This document shows, in pieces, positions 27,701 to 39,700 of a DNA stretch of 64,000 bases. The stretch comes from Hyposmocoma kahamanoa (Eukaryota > Arthropoda > Insecta > Lepidoptera > Cosmopterigidae), in assembly GCF_003589595.1 (NCBI RefSeq), contig NW_020653719.1, positions 2,656,931 through 2,720,930 on the forward strand, in the 5' to 3' direction. The notes beneath the pieces are model-generated. The model was not told the DNA's origin, ran no database searches, and saw only the letters and a list, made by a program, of their open reading frames with translations. Both the position numbers and the translations under genes were made by a program. Position 1 is the first letter of the stretch; each line of letters starts with the position of its first letter.

Positions 27701-30700
27701 CCAAAGATGCTACCTTTCTCCGCAAGACCGCATTAAAGCAGCTTGTATGGGATAGAGCAAACATTGCAGAGGCACTGCAGTACCGGGGTAGTCTCAACAT
27801 CATCCTGAACACGTTCTTGTACTGGACGCGAAGGGAATTCAGCGACCTTTGCGAACAGCTAAACCACAAGCCGCCCGTGTACAGACCCTGACAATACGCT
27901 TTAAAAAGCGTAATTTTTACTTGGTCCGTACAGCGGGCAAACCTGCGGGCCAGCATATTCCCGCGGACCGCCAAAGCCCTGAGTTCCCTCTCGACGTCGT
28001 CATCATCTAATTGAATACGCCTTGAATTAGAGAATAGCGAAATCAACCATTAAAATAATTGCTCCTTATAATAAAATTTAGGCGCTTATTTATAAAAATG
28101 AATCTTCATGCGCGAATAGCCACTCTTAGAGGTAGATGATTTTCTTCAAATTTATGGGACCACTATGGAGGTACTTTTCTTTCCAACAAAAAAAGAATCA
28201 TGAAAATCGGTGCATAAATACCGGAGTTATCGCGTAACATACACACAAAAAAATACATACAGTCGAATTGAGAACTTCCTCCTTTTTTTGAAGTCGGTCA
28301 AAAACGTGGTAAACGTCTCAAATTACGCCACAGTTGCTACAATATGAAGTTGGTGGGCATTACCATCAAATTAAATGTTTATTCTCTGTCGACAATGCAA
28401 TAAATAAATAAAAAATTTATTGACTTTCAGCCCGCCCCTCCTACTTCAAGAACTTGTATAATCGGAGCAGGGTACTCTGGCTTAGCAGCAGCTCGGTACC
28501 TCAAGGACTATGACCTTAGCTTCGTTGTCTTTGAAGCCACCAAGCATGTGGGAGGTACTTGGCATTACGACCCCCATGTTGGGTTCGATGAGGAAGGTTT
28601 GCCGGTCTACACTAGCATGTACAAGTATTTAAGGTAAGTGTCTAAATTGTATAGCAGGTAAACAAAATTACTTTTTAATTGCGGTAAATGTAGGTAATAT
28701 TTCATATTTAATTATTAACAATTGTGCTTCGTATCGTTCATAAGTTGTTCAAGAGGGTTAAGATGACATGCATATAATCATTTTCATTTATAGTGGTACA
28801 AAAAAATGTTTTTAGATAGCAGACATCGTAATGACAGTCTGACTGAATGACTAATTTAAAATATAATTAGACTAGTCCATCTAAATTTTCCATCCTTCCA
28901 TCTAAATATATAGCGGAAAATTAAATTACTTTTTAATTGCGGTAAACATTGGTGATATTTCATATTTAATTATTACGAATTTTGCCCCGTATCGTTCACA
29001 AGTTTGGCGCTTATATCTTGTTCAAAAGGATTAAGATGATAAGCATAATCATTTTCATTTGCAGTGATACAAAAAAAGTTTTTAGGTAGAAGACATCGTA
29101 ACGACAGTCAAATTGAATGACTAATTTAAAATAATTAAGTAGGCTAGTCCATACATGCAATGCAACGTATTTAGGTTATAGAATTTATTATAAAAAAACT
29201 GACTTCAAAAGTTTGTTGAATTTCATCTATTTACAAAGTTTTATTGAAATCGGTTAACGGAAAGTGGGTGAAAATCAATAAACCGGATTCACCCCCTAAT
29301 TTGCGACCCTTATACTTGAAATATTATCTTCGAATTTGAATGGGATCACTACTGAGGTACGTCCTTTCTTTCTTAAGATGTAGTGATTATCGACACATAA
29401 AATTGTAGTGGTGTAATTATTGCAACGTCTCCAGAATATACCGTCATGTGGACTAAGTTATTAAAAACCAAAATTGACCATTTTTATCATAATCGTTATT
29501 TGATTAAAAGAAAATATTATTTCAACTCAGATTTACTTATCATTCAGAAATAATTCGAGATTTTGAGAACAGAATGAAACAACAAAAAATGTTAGTGTAT
29601 AGAGGCGAGGTTATCTCATAAAGGGATTTTTGTCCAACTAAACCTACGAAAACCTGAGAAGATAGTTGTTGGGTTGGCAAAATGATTATTAAATTAATAA
29701 CTATTAAAAAAATTAAAAAGGTTATTTTACAAAAGAATCCTATTATCCACTTACTATAATAATAATAATAACGCACACACTCAACATAGCCCCGTACTAG
29801 GGAAACCCTGTGTCGCGGGTGCCATGGACACACACATAGACAACCACAAATTACACCCAAACTCACGAGAGAAATAATTGTAGGCCATACAACTATTTCT
29901 CCCGGCCCGGGAATCGAACCTGGGACCTCTGCGTGGCAGTCCGGCATGGTAACCGTTCGGCCACGGAGGCAGTTAAAACTGTCTACTCTACGTGTACCTA
30001 TTACTTAAATTTTATTTTACGATATTTCAATTATGATTATAATAGTACCTATAGAGAAGAGCATTCATAACATGATAAAAATAAGAACCAAGCAGTAACT
30101 TACGTAAATATGTATACATATGTGTTATTTAATGTATTTACCAATGAATTGCACACGACATATTTGCGTCTATTACATCCCTGGGTCAGTAATGTTAACA
30201 TTTGCTTGCGTATTCAAAGTCCATAACTTTAACATGTTATTAGAATTTATATGTACGGTGAAAATATTTTGTTAATGAGCATCAGTTAACAAGCGGATCT
30301 TTGTTAATCGTTATGCATTGAGTAGTAACACAAATTTGGCACACTACGGAACGGAACGTGTTACCAAAATACTGAATGGGAAAACCTAGGTAGTATTGTG
30401 TAATGCAGCACAGATCATCCGAAAGCGAACCCGTGTGCAATTGGTATGCTAAAGAGAAACCATGGATTGCCCTGGTTTGCAACAAGTACATATTGCATAA
30501 TTTGTCGTAGTTTTTTGAGCTAACCAGTTTGTTATAATATGGCGACATAGTAATGCCGAGTTTCTTAGTTCGACTGTATTATATTATATATATACCTTTA
30601 GTGTTTGTGCTATTATATCAATTTGCCAAGTTTTATTGAAAGAATTTATTGAATATCAGTTAATGGAAAAGGGTGAAATCCAATAAACCAGATTTATCCT

Positions 30701-33700
30701 TAGAGGTGGAATATTTTCTTCAAAGAATAAGACCACTACTGGGGTACCTCCTTAACAACAAAAACAGTAATCGAAAGCGGTTCACAAATGTTGTAGTAAT
30801 CGTATACACAAAAATACAGTTGAATTGAGACGCTCCTCCTTTTAATGAAATCTCTTAAAAAAGTGATGACAATGACAAATACATACATAGCATTAAATAA
30901 AGGAAATAATGTCAAATATGCGTATAATGGAGGATATTACGGTATAACATATAAAGATAGAAAATTTTACCACGATTGCTGTGGGTATATACTGTTGAAC
31001 AGAATGATGGAAAAAGCTGTAAAAGCTGTTAGGCTTCTAGTCATCAGAGGCTTCAACGGACCGTATTGATTCATACGTTGGTCGTATGGCACCGAAAGTC
31101 ATAACGCTGTACAAAATGCTGCTTTATTCAAGTCAAACAGGGCTTGCAACTTTATATTAAGTTTAATTATTTGTTACATGAGTCCGTTGTTTAAAACAGC
31201 TCGATCTTAGACATATTATATAATAATATTGTTAGAGTTAAGTGTATTTTTACAAGACGTCTCAGCGCAGCAACTTCCGCTTGCCATTGTCGCTTCAACG
31301 TGTACTTACATAATGTTAGTATTCCGCACGATACCTGTTGGTATTGTGTTAAGAAAACTTTTGAAGGCACTTCCAAGGAAGGTAATACTCGATCTCGTAT
31401 GCAAGGTCGTAATCCGGATTGAGTGCTTCGTAAATAAAAATATTATCCTGCTCTGCGGTTATTAAATTACTGTTTTTATATAACGTATTGTTTTTGTCGG
31501 TTTCTCGCAATTACTTTATAAATTGTTATTTCGTGGTGTTAATAATGAGGTGCAAAAGGTACGTAGGTTAAATTAAATTTAATATAGGTTCCACCCTAAT
31601 TATACATATAAGAGCGGTTACATATGGGCGACTTTTCGCTGCGATGCAAACGCGATGCAGTCGCTAATCGTACGCGATTCTAAGCAGCGAAGCAAACGCG
31701 ATGCAAGCGCGCGAGTGCATCGCTACACCTACGCCTCACCCACGAAAATATCGCCACGCTTGGGATATTCGTTGAGAGCGTCAATTTTCAAGCGTCAAAA
31801 TACACCCACGTTGGTAATTCGCTCTTCGGTGGTGGGAGGAATACTTCAGTTCATTGTGATCACGCGTCATCATTACACGTGAAAAAGAATTTTAATTTCT
31901 TCCCACGATTGTTTTACGACAGTCCTGATCTTATGTTATGGATGTGAACTTATCGACAACGCAGGCAGATCTTGTACTGCCGTTATAAATTCTTCTGTAC
32001 TCATAATTAAGTAAGCGTAACGCAAAAAAACAAAGTAATTTGTTTTAAACGCTGACGACGCGCGGAGCGACCGCTTCTATCGCGCCGCGTGGCAACGATG
32101 CAATCGCGTGTAGCAGCAATGCAATCGCGCGTTTCACGAACGCGAGTTAGCATCGCTGCTAAAAGTCGCCGTGTGTAGACACTCTTAATGACATGTTAAA
32201 CTACTTTTCGTTGCTAAAGCGGTGGCTCTACTAATAACATTATCACGTTAAAGTTCGTTGTAAGTACGTACATAGATGAATTTGTTCTTTAAATATCGTC
32301 GCGAGCGTTCAATTTAAGATATATATTATTACGTGTGGCGCACTATAAGTTTCTTACTAAGTTTCTTAAAGTAACTTTAAACCCATGTTTCGCCACCTGT
32401 AACTATGTCCCACACCAAATTTGACGCCTCTTCGTTGAATCTGGTAAGCATGGCATTGCACCAAGTGACGCGATTCGGTTTTTGAGCCTCAGTCAAACTG
32501 TGTGGGATCCATCGAGAGCACAACTTTTTCACACCCAAATGTTTGTGTAGTATTGATTGACGCCACAATGTAAAAACAAGTGACAGTCAGATGAAATAAA
32601 AGAGTTCCATTTTCAAATGTTGTGATTACTTTTTAAATATTGTTTATGTAAGTGGCCAGTTCCGGAAACTTATAGTGACTTATACGGTTACCATGCTGCG
32701 TGGAACATGTGAATCTCGGTTATGTAACCACAATCTTTAGCGGTTTGCTATACTTTCATTGTGCGTGTCTATAAAAGTGTTATTGCGATGCTCTCGTAAT
32801 ACGCAAAAATGGACTGGTCAATTGAAGCCTTACAAACCAATCAATGCCAGCAAATCCGTTTAGCTAGAGTTGATGAATTAGCTACTGTATGGGACGGAGA
32901 TACACTTCTAATATGAAGATGCGTAGCTCTATCGCTTGGATGGCTTTGTGCAATACACGCTGCAAAAAAAATAAAAACAACCAAGCTTCTATTTCATGAT
33001 TTTAATATTTTTATTTTCCAGAACAAACACCCCAATACAGACGATGGAATACACAGGCTTTCCGTTCCCTGATGGGACGCCTTCCTACCCGACAGCTACT
33101 TGCTTCCACAAATATCTAAAGCTCTTCGCCAAGAGCTTCGATTTAGTTAAACGTATTCAAGTGAGTTTTAAGTTATAAGCCTACAAGCCAATGTTTGCGT
33201 TTTATATGTGTTTAACAATGGTAGCCTAATGGTTAGACACACTGCCTCTCAAGCAAAGGCTGTGGGTTTAAAATTCGGGCTCGCACCGAGATGGAAACAT
33301 AAATTTCGAGAAACTGAGAAGTTTCTTGAAATTTATGAGCGTAAAAATTTACCATGAGATTTTCAGCGAAGGAAACCTGCACGTCGAACAAGGTTCACAA
33401 TCCTCAAAAAAACGTGACTCCAACCCGCATGGGGCCAGTGTGGCGGACCATGGCCTAAAGGGTTTAGGTTTAAAAATATTATATTAACTTCATACATTTT
33501 TTTAAAATTCTTTTTTAGAATAATTTTTCTTTATAGTAAATTTTGTTATAAATAATGTAATTTTAATGGGCCTGAGAGTGGACCCGTGCCCAGCAAAGAG
33601 ACGCATACAGGGTTGATGGCGTGTTCAAAACTCAATTTGTTCTTCTTATAATAAAATGCATTTAGATTAGAACTAAACGAGGCTCTGCCGAGTACGTATT

Positions 33701-36700
33701 TCTTATATGCAATTGATTTCTTATTTTAAATTATATTGCTTTAGCCTCAAGGAATGATAACGAGTATCTACCTTACAAGAATCTTTTGATGACAAGAAGA
33801 TAAATATAGAATCATCGAAGCAATTATTTCTATAGTATGATTCACGTGCATGCATAAGGAAAATATCTCACAGCCTTGTATTGTTGTCGGTTTTATTTGT
33901 TTGATTGTAAAATACAATTTTTGTCTTGTGGTAAACACGTAAATTAATTGAACATAGAATATTCTATCTTAGTCATAGAAGATAATGAGGTGATAATCTT
34001 CCTATAGTTTTTTATTGTTCTAGAATAATAAATACTCTCTCAATAAAAAATGTATCTACAAACTAACTCCTCCATTAACTAAACTTGTAAATCAGCCCTT
34101 TGACGAAGGCACATTCCAACGCGGTAAAAGTAGCAACGATTAAATCTATATTAAAAAAGGTAGCAAAGATGATAATCCAACCCAATAGCGACCTATTGCC
34201 CTCTTATTCGCATTTTCGAAAGTATTTGAAAAGACAATGACAAACCGTCTAATAATTTTCATGAAAAAATATTATATGTTTGACACAATAATCAGCACGG
34301 TTTTAGAAAAAATAGATCCACTAACCTGGCTGTGTACAGGTACGTTCAAGAAGCTTTAAAACTACATAAAAGACAAAAATGGCTCAGTCGGATTACTCCT
34401 TGACTTGACTAAGGCATATATGACAAAGTTTCTCATTCTATTTTGCTTAGAAAACTGTATGGTGTGGCTGTAAGGGGCAATGCGTACGTTGGATAAAATC
34501 ATATCTAACCGACAGAAAACAATGTGTACAAATGGAATATTTGGATAACACTCGATCAGACATGTTGACAGTAAACAATTCCATATCGCAAGGTAGTGTT
34601 ATAGAATGTGTATATATATTAATGATTTGCCAAAAATAACTGATCAATTGTGTATTCTTTTCACAGATGATATTTCTTTACTTTTTAAATGTCCAATAAT
34701 AATAATCTTTCAAAACTTGTCGAAACTTTTAATACTATTTGTCTGTGGCTCTCAGACCATAACTTAGAAACAAATAATAAAAAACATAAATAATTTCAAT
34801 TCAAACCGTACTAGAAGAAAAAAATAAATTTAGAATCAATAACAACCAATTTACATATCGAGGAAGTAGAACATTTCACATTATTAGGATTGACAATAGA
34901 TACTCATCTAAACTGGAAAAAAGATATTGAAAACATAAAGACCATTCGGTCTTCATGTTTTTACAGTTTATCTATGCACTAATGTAACGCACAAGTAGAG
35001 TGTGCCCAGACAGCCTGTTACGCCTATGCGTTTGCTTGGCTCCGGTACGGTATTTTTTATGGGGCCACAGTACTGACGCCAAAGATCTTTTTATTATACA
35101 AAAAAGTGTATTCATATAATCTAATCTAAAAATAACACTACCCGACCCAGAAATAGCTGCAAACCAATTTTTATAAAAGAACATGTACTCACACTTCCTT
35201 GTATATATTTAATGGAAACAATAAAATTTGTAATGAAAAATAATAATAATTTTGATTTTGTTAAAAGTGATCGCCGAAATACAAACTTAGTCTTATTGGT
35301 CTTACCAACACCTCGTATCGAAATAGCCCACATTATAGAGCTGTAAAAATACATAACAAATTACCTGACGCATTAAAAACAATAGAAAGAAACTTCACAT
35401 TTTGTAATAAACTCAAACTATTACTAAATCATAATAATCTAATAAAAAATAATAATCATAATACTATTACTCAGTTTAATGAATATTTTGAAGATGACTC
35501 TATTAAGTAATATTGCTTTCCTTATTTAAACCATTAACTTGTATTCAAATTGTATTATTAATTCTAATTTTTGTATTCAAATTGTATTATTAATAATTTT
35601 AATTCATGTATTCAAATTATATTTTTTGTTTTAATTCTTTTATTCAAATTGTATATTAATTTTAATTTTTGTTTATAATATAATTGTTTTTAATTTAATT
35701 TGTTATTATATCCTTACTAGGTGCGCGTAATATTTTAAATATAACGTATCTACTAATGCAAATAAATAAATTAAAAAAAATGAATAATTTTGCACTAACA
35801 GTAACATATTACGTAGATTTTCGTAGCAGTAGAGGTCCTTGTGAAAGAGTTCGTCCAGGGAAGTACCTACTGCCACCTTACTTGTTTCTGCCGCCAAGAA
35901 GTAATGTAAGCATTGCGTTCTGATTTTCAAAGGTAAGGATGCTGGGGAAATTACAGGCACATGGGACTTGTCAACATTTGTCTCAGGATGATGGCGCAGT
36001 TGCAGTGCCCATCAGATCTTTGTGATTTGTCATATAGTAGATATCATAGAAAAGTTACATTCAAAATAATTATAACCTCTCTTGGCTTAGAAATAAAATT
36101 TTCATTAAATTTAATTTTGTGGAAATTTGAGTGCTCAATGAATAATGGTGTATAGGGTACGATATTAGTTTTTGACTAATCTACTACGATTTCACGAATA
36201 AGTGTAGTTTAGTTTCTACGCAAGTGTAGAATGTGTAGAGTTCACAATATTGTTACTAAGTATTGGAGCTATGACGCACTCATTGTCCTATTTAAGAGCC
36301 AGTCTGTTGTCGTTGTAGCCTCTTCCATCATCATTATTCGAAGGCTAGCTCCTTGACCACTTTATAGCTGCTCACTTTGATGTTGTTAGGGATGGAAAAA
36401 ATGCTTATTAATTTTAAACGATCTGATTTTTTAAATAAGCGTGCTTAAAAAATCTTTTATTACGTACGTGTAAGCCACTAAATATTATACGATAAGTTAG
36501 TTTATTTGTAAAATACGAGTAGTATTTTTATTTATAACATTATTATATACTTAAAAACTCGAATAAAGTTAACTGTTAAACTGTTTTTTTTTAAACCGTT
36601 ATATGTGTTAAAATAATTATTGTATTAAATTAAAGAAATATAATAAAAGGGGTAAAATTATGCACATTGATAAATTAATTTGTTTAGGAAACATAGGTGG

Positions 36701-39700
36701 CCCGACTTGAAACTTCAGCACGTTGCATTGTAAAAAATGAAATTCATGAGTTTAACTGAGCAATGTTTACGCTTCAAATGATAAGCATGCTTATGTGCTT
36801 ATATAAAAAGTAAACCTTTTAAGCGCTTTTCGTTTAATCGTCTACCTCTACTGTACGCCGTTCTTGGTCGTCCTCTCTTTCGTTTACTTTCTATTTTCCC
36901 CTCAATTAATGATGCCATAATTTGTAATATATGTTTTATTATGCGGCACTAATTTTAGAACAATTTTTTTTTAAATTCCAGTTCAAAACCTTTGTAACAT
37001 CTGTAGAATGGGCAGCTGGACGTTGGATTGTGTCATATACTAAGCTGGACAGTAAAGAAAACGCGACCGAGTCTTGTGACTACGTTATCGTTGCTAATGG
37101 AGAGTTCCTTAATCCTTATGTTCCTAAATTCCAAGGGCTAGACCTGTTTAAAGGTAAAATTATTAATTAGGAAACCATTTAAGCATTTAAATAAGATTTT
37201 CTCCATTCAAAGTGTGCGGTATTTGTATGGTTAACCAAAATATTTTTGTTTGTATTCATCAAAATAATCACCAATTGTAATACGAGTATCGCGGGTGCCA
37301 TGAACACACACATAGACAACCACAAATTAATAAAACCCAAACTCGTGACAGAAATAAATGTAGGTCACACAAATATTTCTCCCGGCCAGGAAATCGAACC
37401 CGAGCCCTCTGCGTAGCAGACCAGTCGGTAGCCGTTCTGTCACAGAGGCAGTTAATGGGTCATGAAAGGAAATTACCATAAAAGCTTAAGATAGTTCATT
37501 TTACTTAAAGGAAACATTCTTTCACGCTCTATTTTATTATACTAATTGATAGGGTCAATGGTTAGAATAAAATAACTCCAATAAACATTGGGTCTTACAA
37601 TTGAACACGTGAATGAAATCTTATTAGTGTGTATGTACATAACAACTCTCATTAATATTACCCAAGACTGTCTATTTTTAGCCTCTGGTATTTTTTTAGA
37701 GCCATGTAAAAAAAATATAACAATTTACTCTAAGTAATTTAGTAATTTTACAATAATTTACATGAAATAATAGTTCGAACTCACCCGCGACACAGGGTTT
37801 GACTTTAAATATTTCTCCCAAATACGATTATTTTCGTACAAAAAAACAAAAGAAATCAACATTCTTTCTTTTCAGGGTCTATAATCCACAGTCACTACTA
37901 CAGAGAACCAGAGAAATATCAAGGACGTCGCGTTCTCATCGTTGGCGCAGGTCCTTCAGGATTAGACTTGGCAATGCATTTATCCAATTTCACCAAAAAA
38001 CTAGTCCATAGCCATCATTTGAAGTATAATCAGCCAAACTTTGGACCTAATTATAAGAAGAAACCAGACATTATAACATTTACTAGTGACGGAGTCGTTT
38101 TTGAGGATAACAGTTTTGAAGAATTGGATAATGTCATTCTTTGCACAGGTGAGATTTTAGTTTAAATATTCATGAAACCAGATTTAGAAAAAATCCTTCT
38201 CGATCTGTAGCTCAGTTGGTAAGAGCAGTGACTTCGGCATAGCAACCGACACGGTTCAGTCCTGTCCAGAGATGGACAGTGGGTTATAACCCAATCAACC
38301 TGGCCGGATTTTTACCCAAAGCGCCAGTTTTGGACAGGAACGGCGAATATGGAATTCGGAATAATTCCATACTTACCTATTACTAATTTCGATGTAAAAC
38401 ATATTTTTTAGACGAAAAGATTCCAATTGGCAATTCCACACAATATTCACCTTGCAATCCTGTAGATTTTCACTACTAGCACATTACGATTCGATTTTTA
38501 CGAAAATCGATTCAAGTGAATACGACCTAACGATTTCTTGAATCGAAATATTTCAAAGCGACTTTCAAGCGAATCGATGCAATAGAAAGGCTTTGTTTTT
38601 AATATTAAGTGACGGGACGAACAAGTCGTGTGCCTGATGGTAAGCTACACGCCTGTCCATAACAGTTGCAGTGCCACTCAGAGCTATAAATCGCAAAGAT
38701 CTGCAGGGCACTGCTACTGCGTCCGTCATCTTGAGACATAAAGTTGACAAGTCCCATGTGCCTGTAATATCACCACCCTTACCCTTCTAAACCGGAACGC
38801 GGTAATGCTAACAATGCTTGGCGGCAGAAATAGGTAAGGTGGCAGTACTTCCGTGGACGAACTCTTTGCCTCAGGGTGGCGGGCGCAGTGGCAGTGCAAC
38901 TTTTATGGACAGGCGTGTAGATTACCATCAGGCGCACGACTCGTTCGTCCCGTCACTTGATATTATAAAATAAAAAAATGACAGATTTTGTAATACATAC
39001 ATCCTAGATATCGTCAGGCCTGTCTCTCAACAGGTTAGGCAGAGACCATGGACCTGCATCTGATGCTTCTGACAAAACTTCGCGTCCTCCCATTAGACTC
39101 TTCATACATTCTTGTTATTTTTAACCCGGCCTTTGTTAAGGACATCGCCGATCTGATCGAGATATGTATGCCGAGATCTATCTCTCCCCACACTTCCATC
39201 CGCATTCTCTATAAAGTGATGTCAATCTACCAACATTCATTTTTCTAGTAATAATCTATGAAAATTATCTTTTTCTGCATTTTTTATTACAGGATACGAG
39301 TTTGACCACCCATTTTTAGATAAGAGCTGCGGCATTACTAAGTCCGGAAAGTATGTGCTGCCGCTATATCAACATGTTGTCAACATTATGCATCCCTCTA
39401 TGATGTTTATTGGAGTCTCGAAGAAGGTCATCAATAGAGTATTTGATGCTCAGGTATTAAGAATGGCTTTGTTTTGTATCAGTTCTATTCCAAAAAGACC
39501 TATAACTTTTGAAAGTTGGTCATTGATGTGGCACACCGATTGAAGTAAAGTTCTTCTGTTTGTTTTATATAAAAATAAGTGAGTATTTTACCTACATCTC
39601 AAGAGTACATCCAGGGAAGTACTGTCACTTTAACTATTTCTACCGTCGAGCAGTAATGTGTGCATTATTGCGTTCTGGTTTTGAAGGGTAAGGGTGTTGG

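Noticed and set aside
38195..38265. A functional tRNA gene
   Set aside because: A and B boxes are present but the acceptor and anticodon stems do not pair and a SINE body follows. The same holds for 45115-45235, 26292-26370 and 29900-29975.
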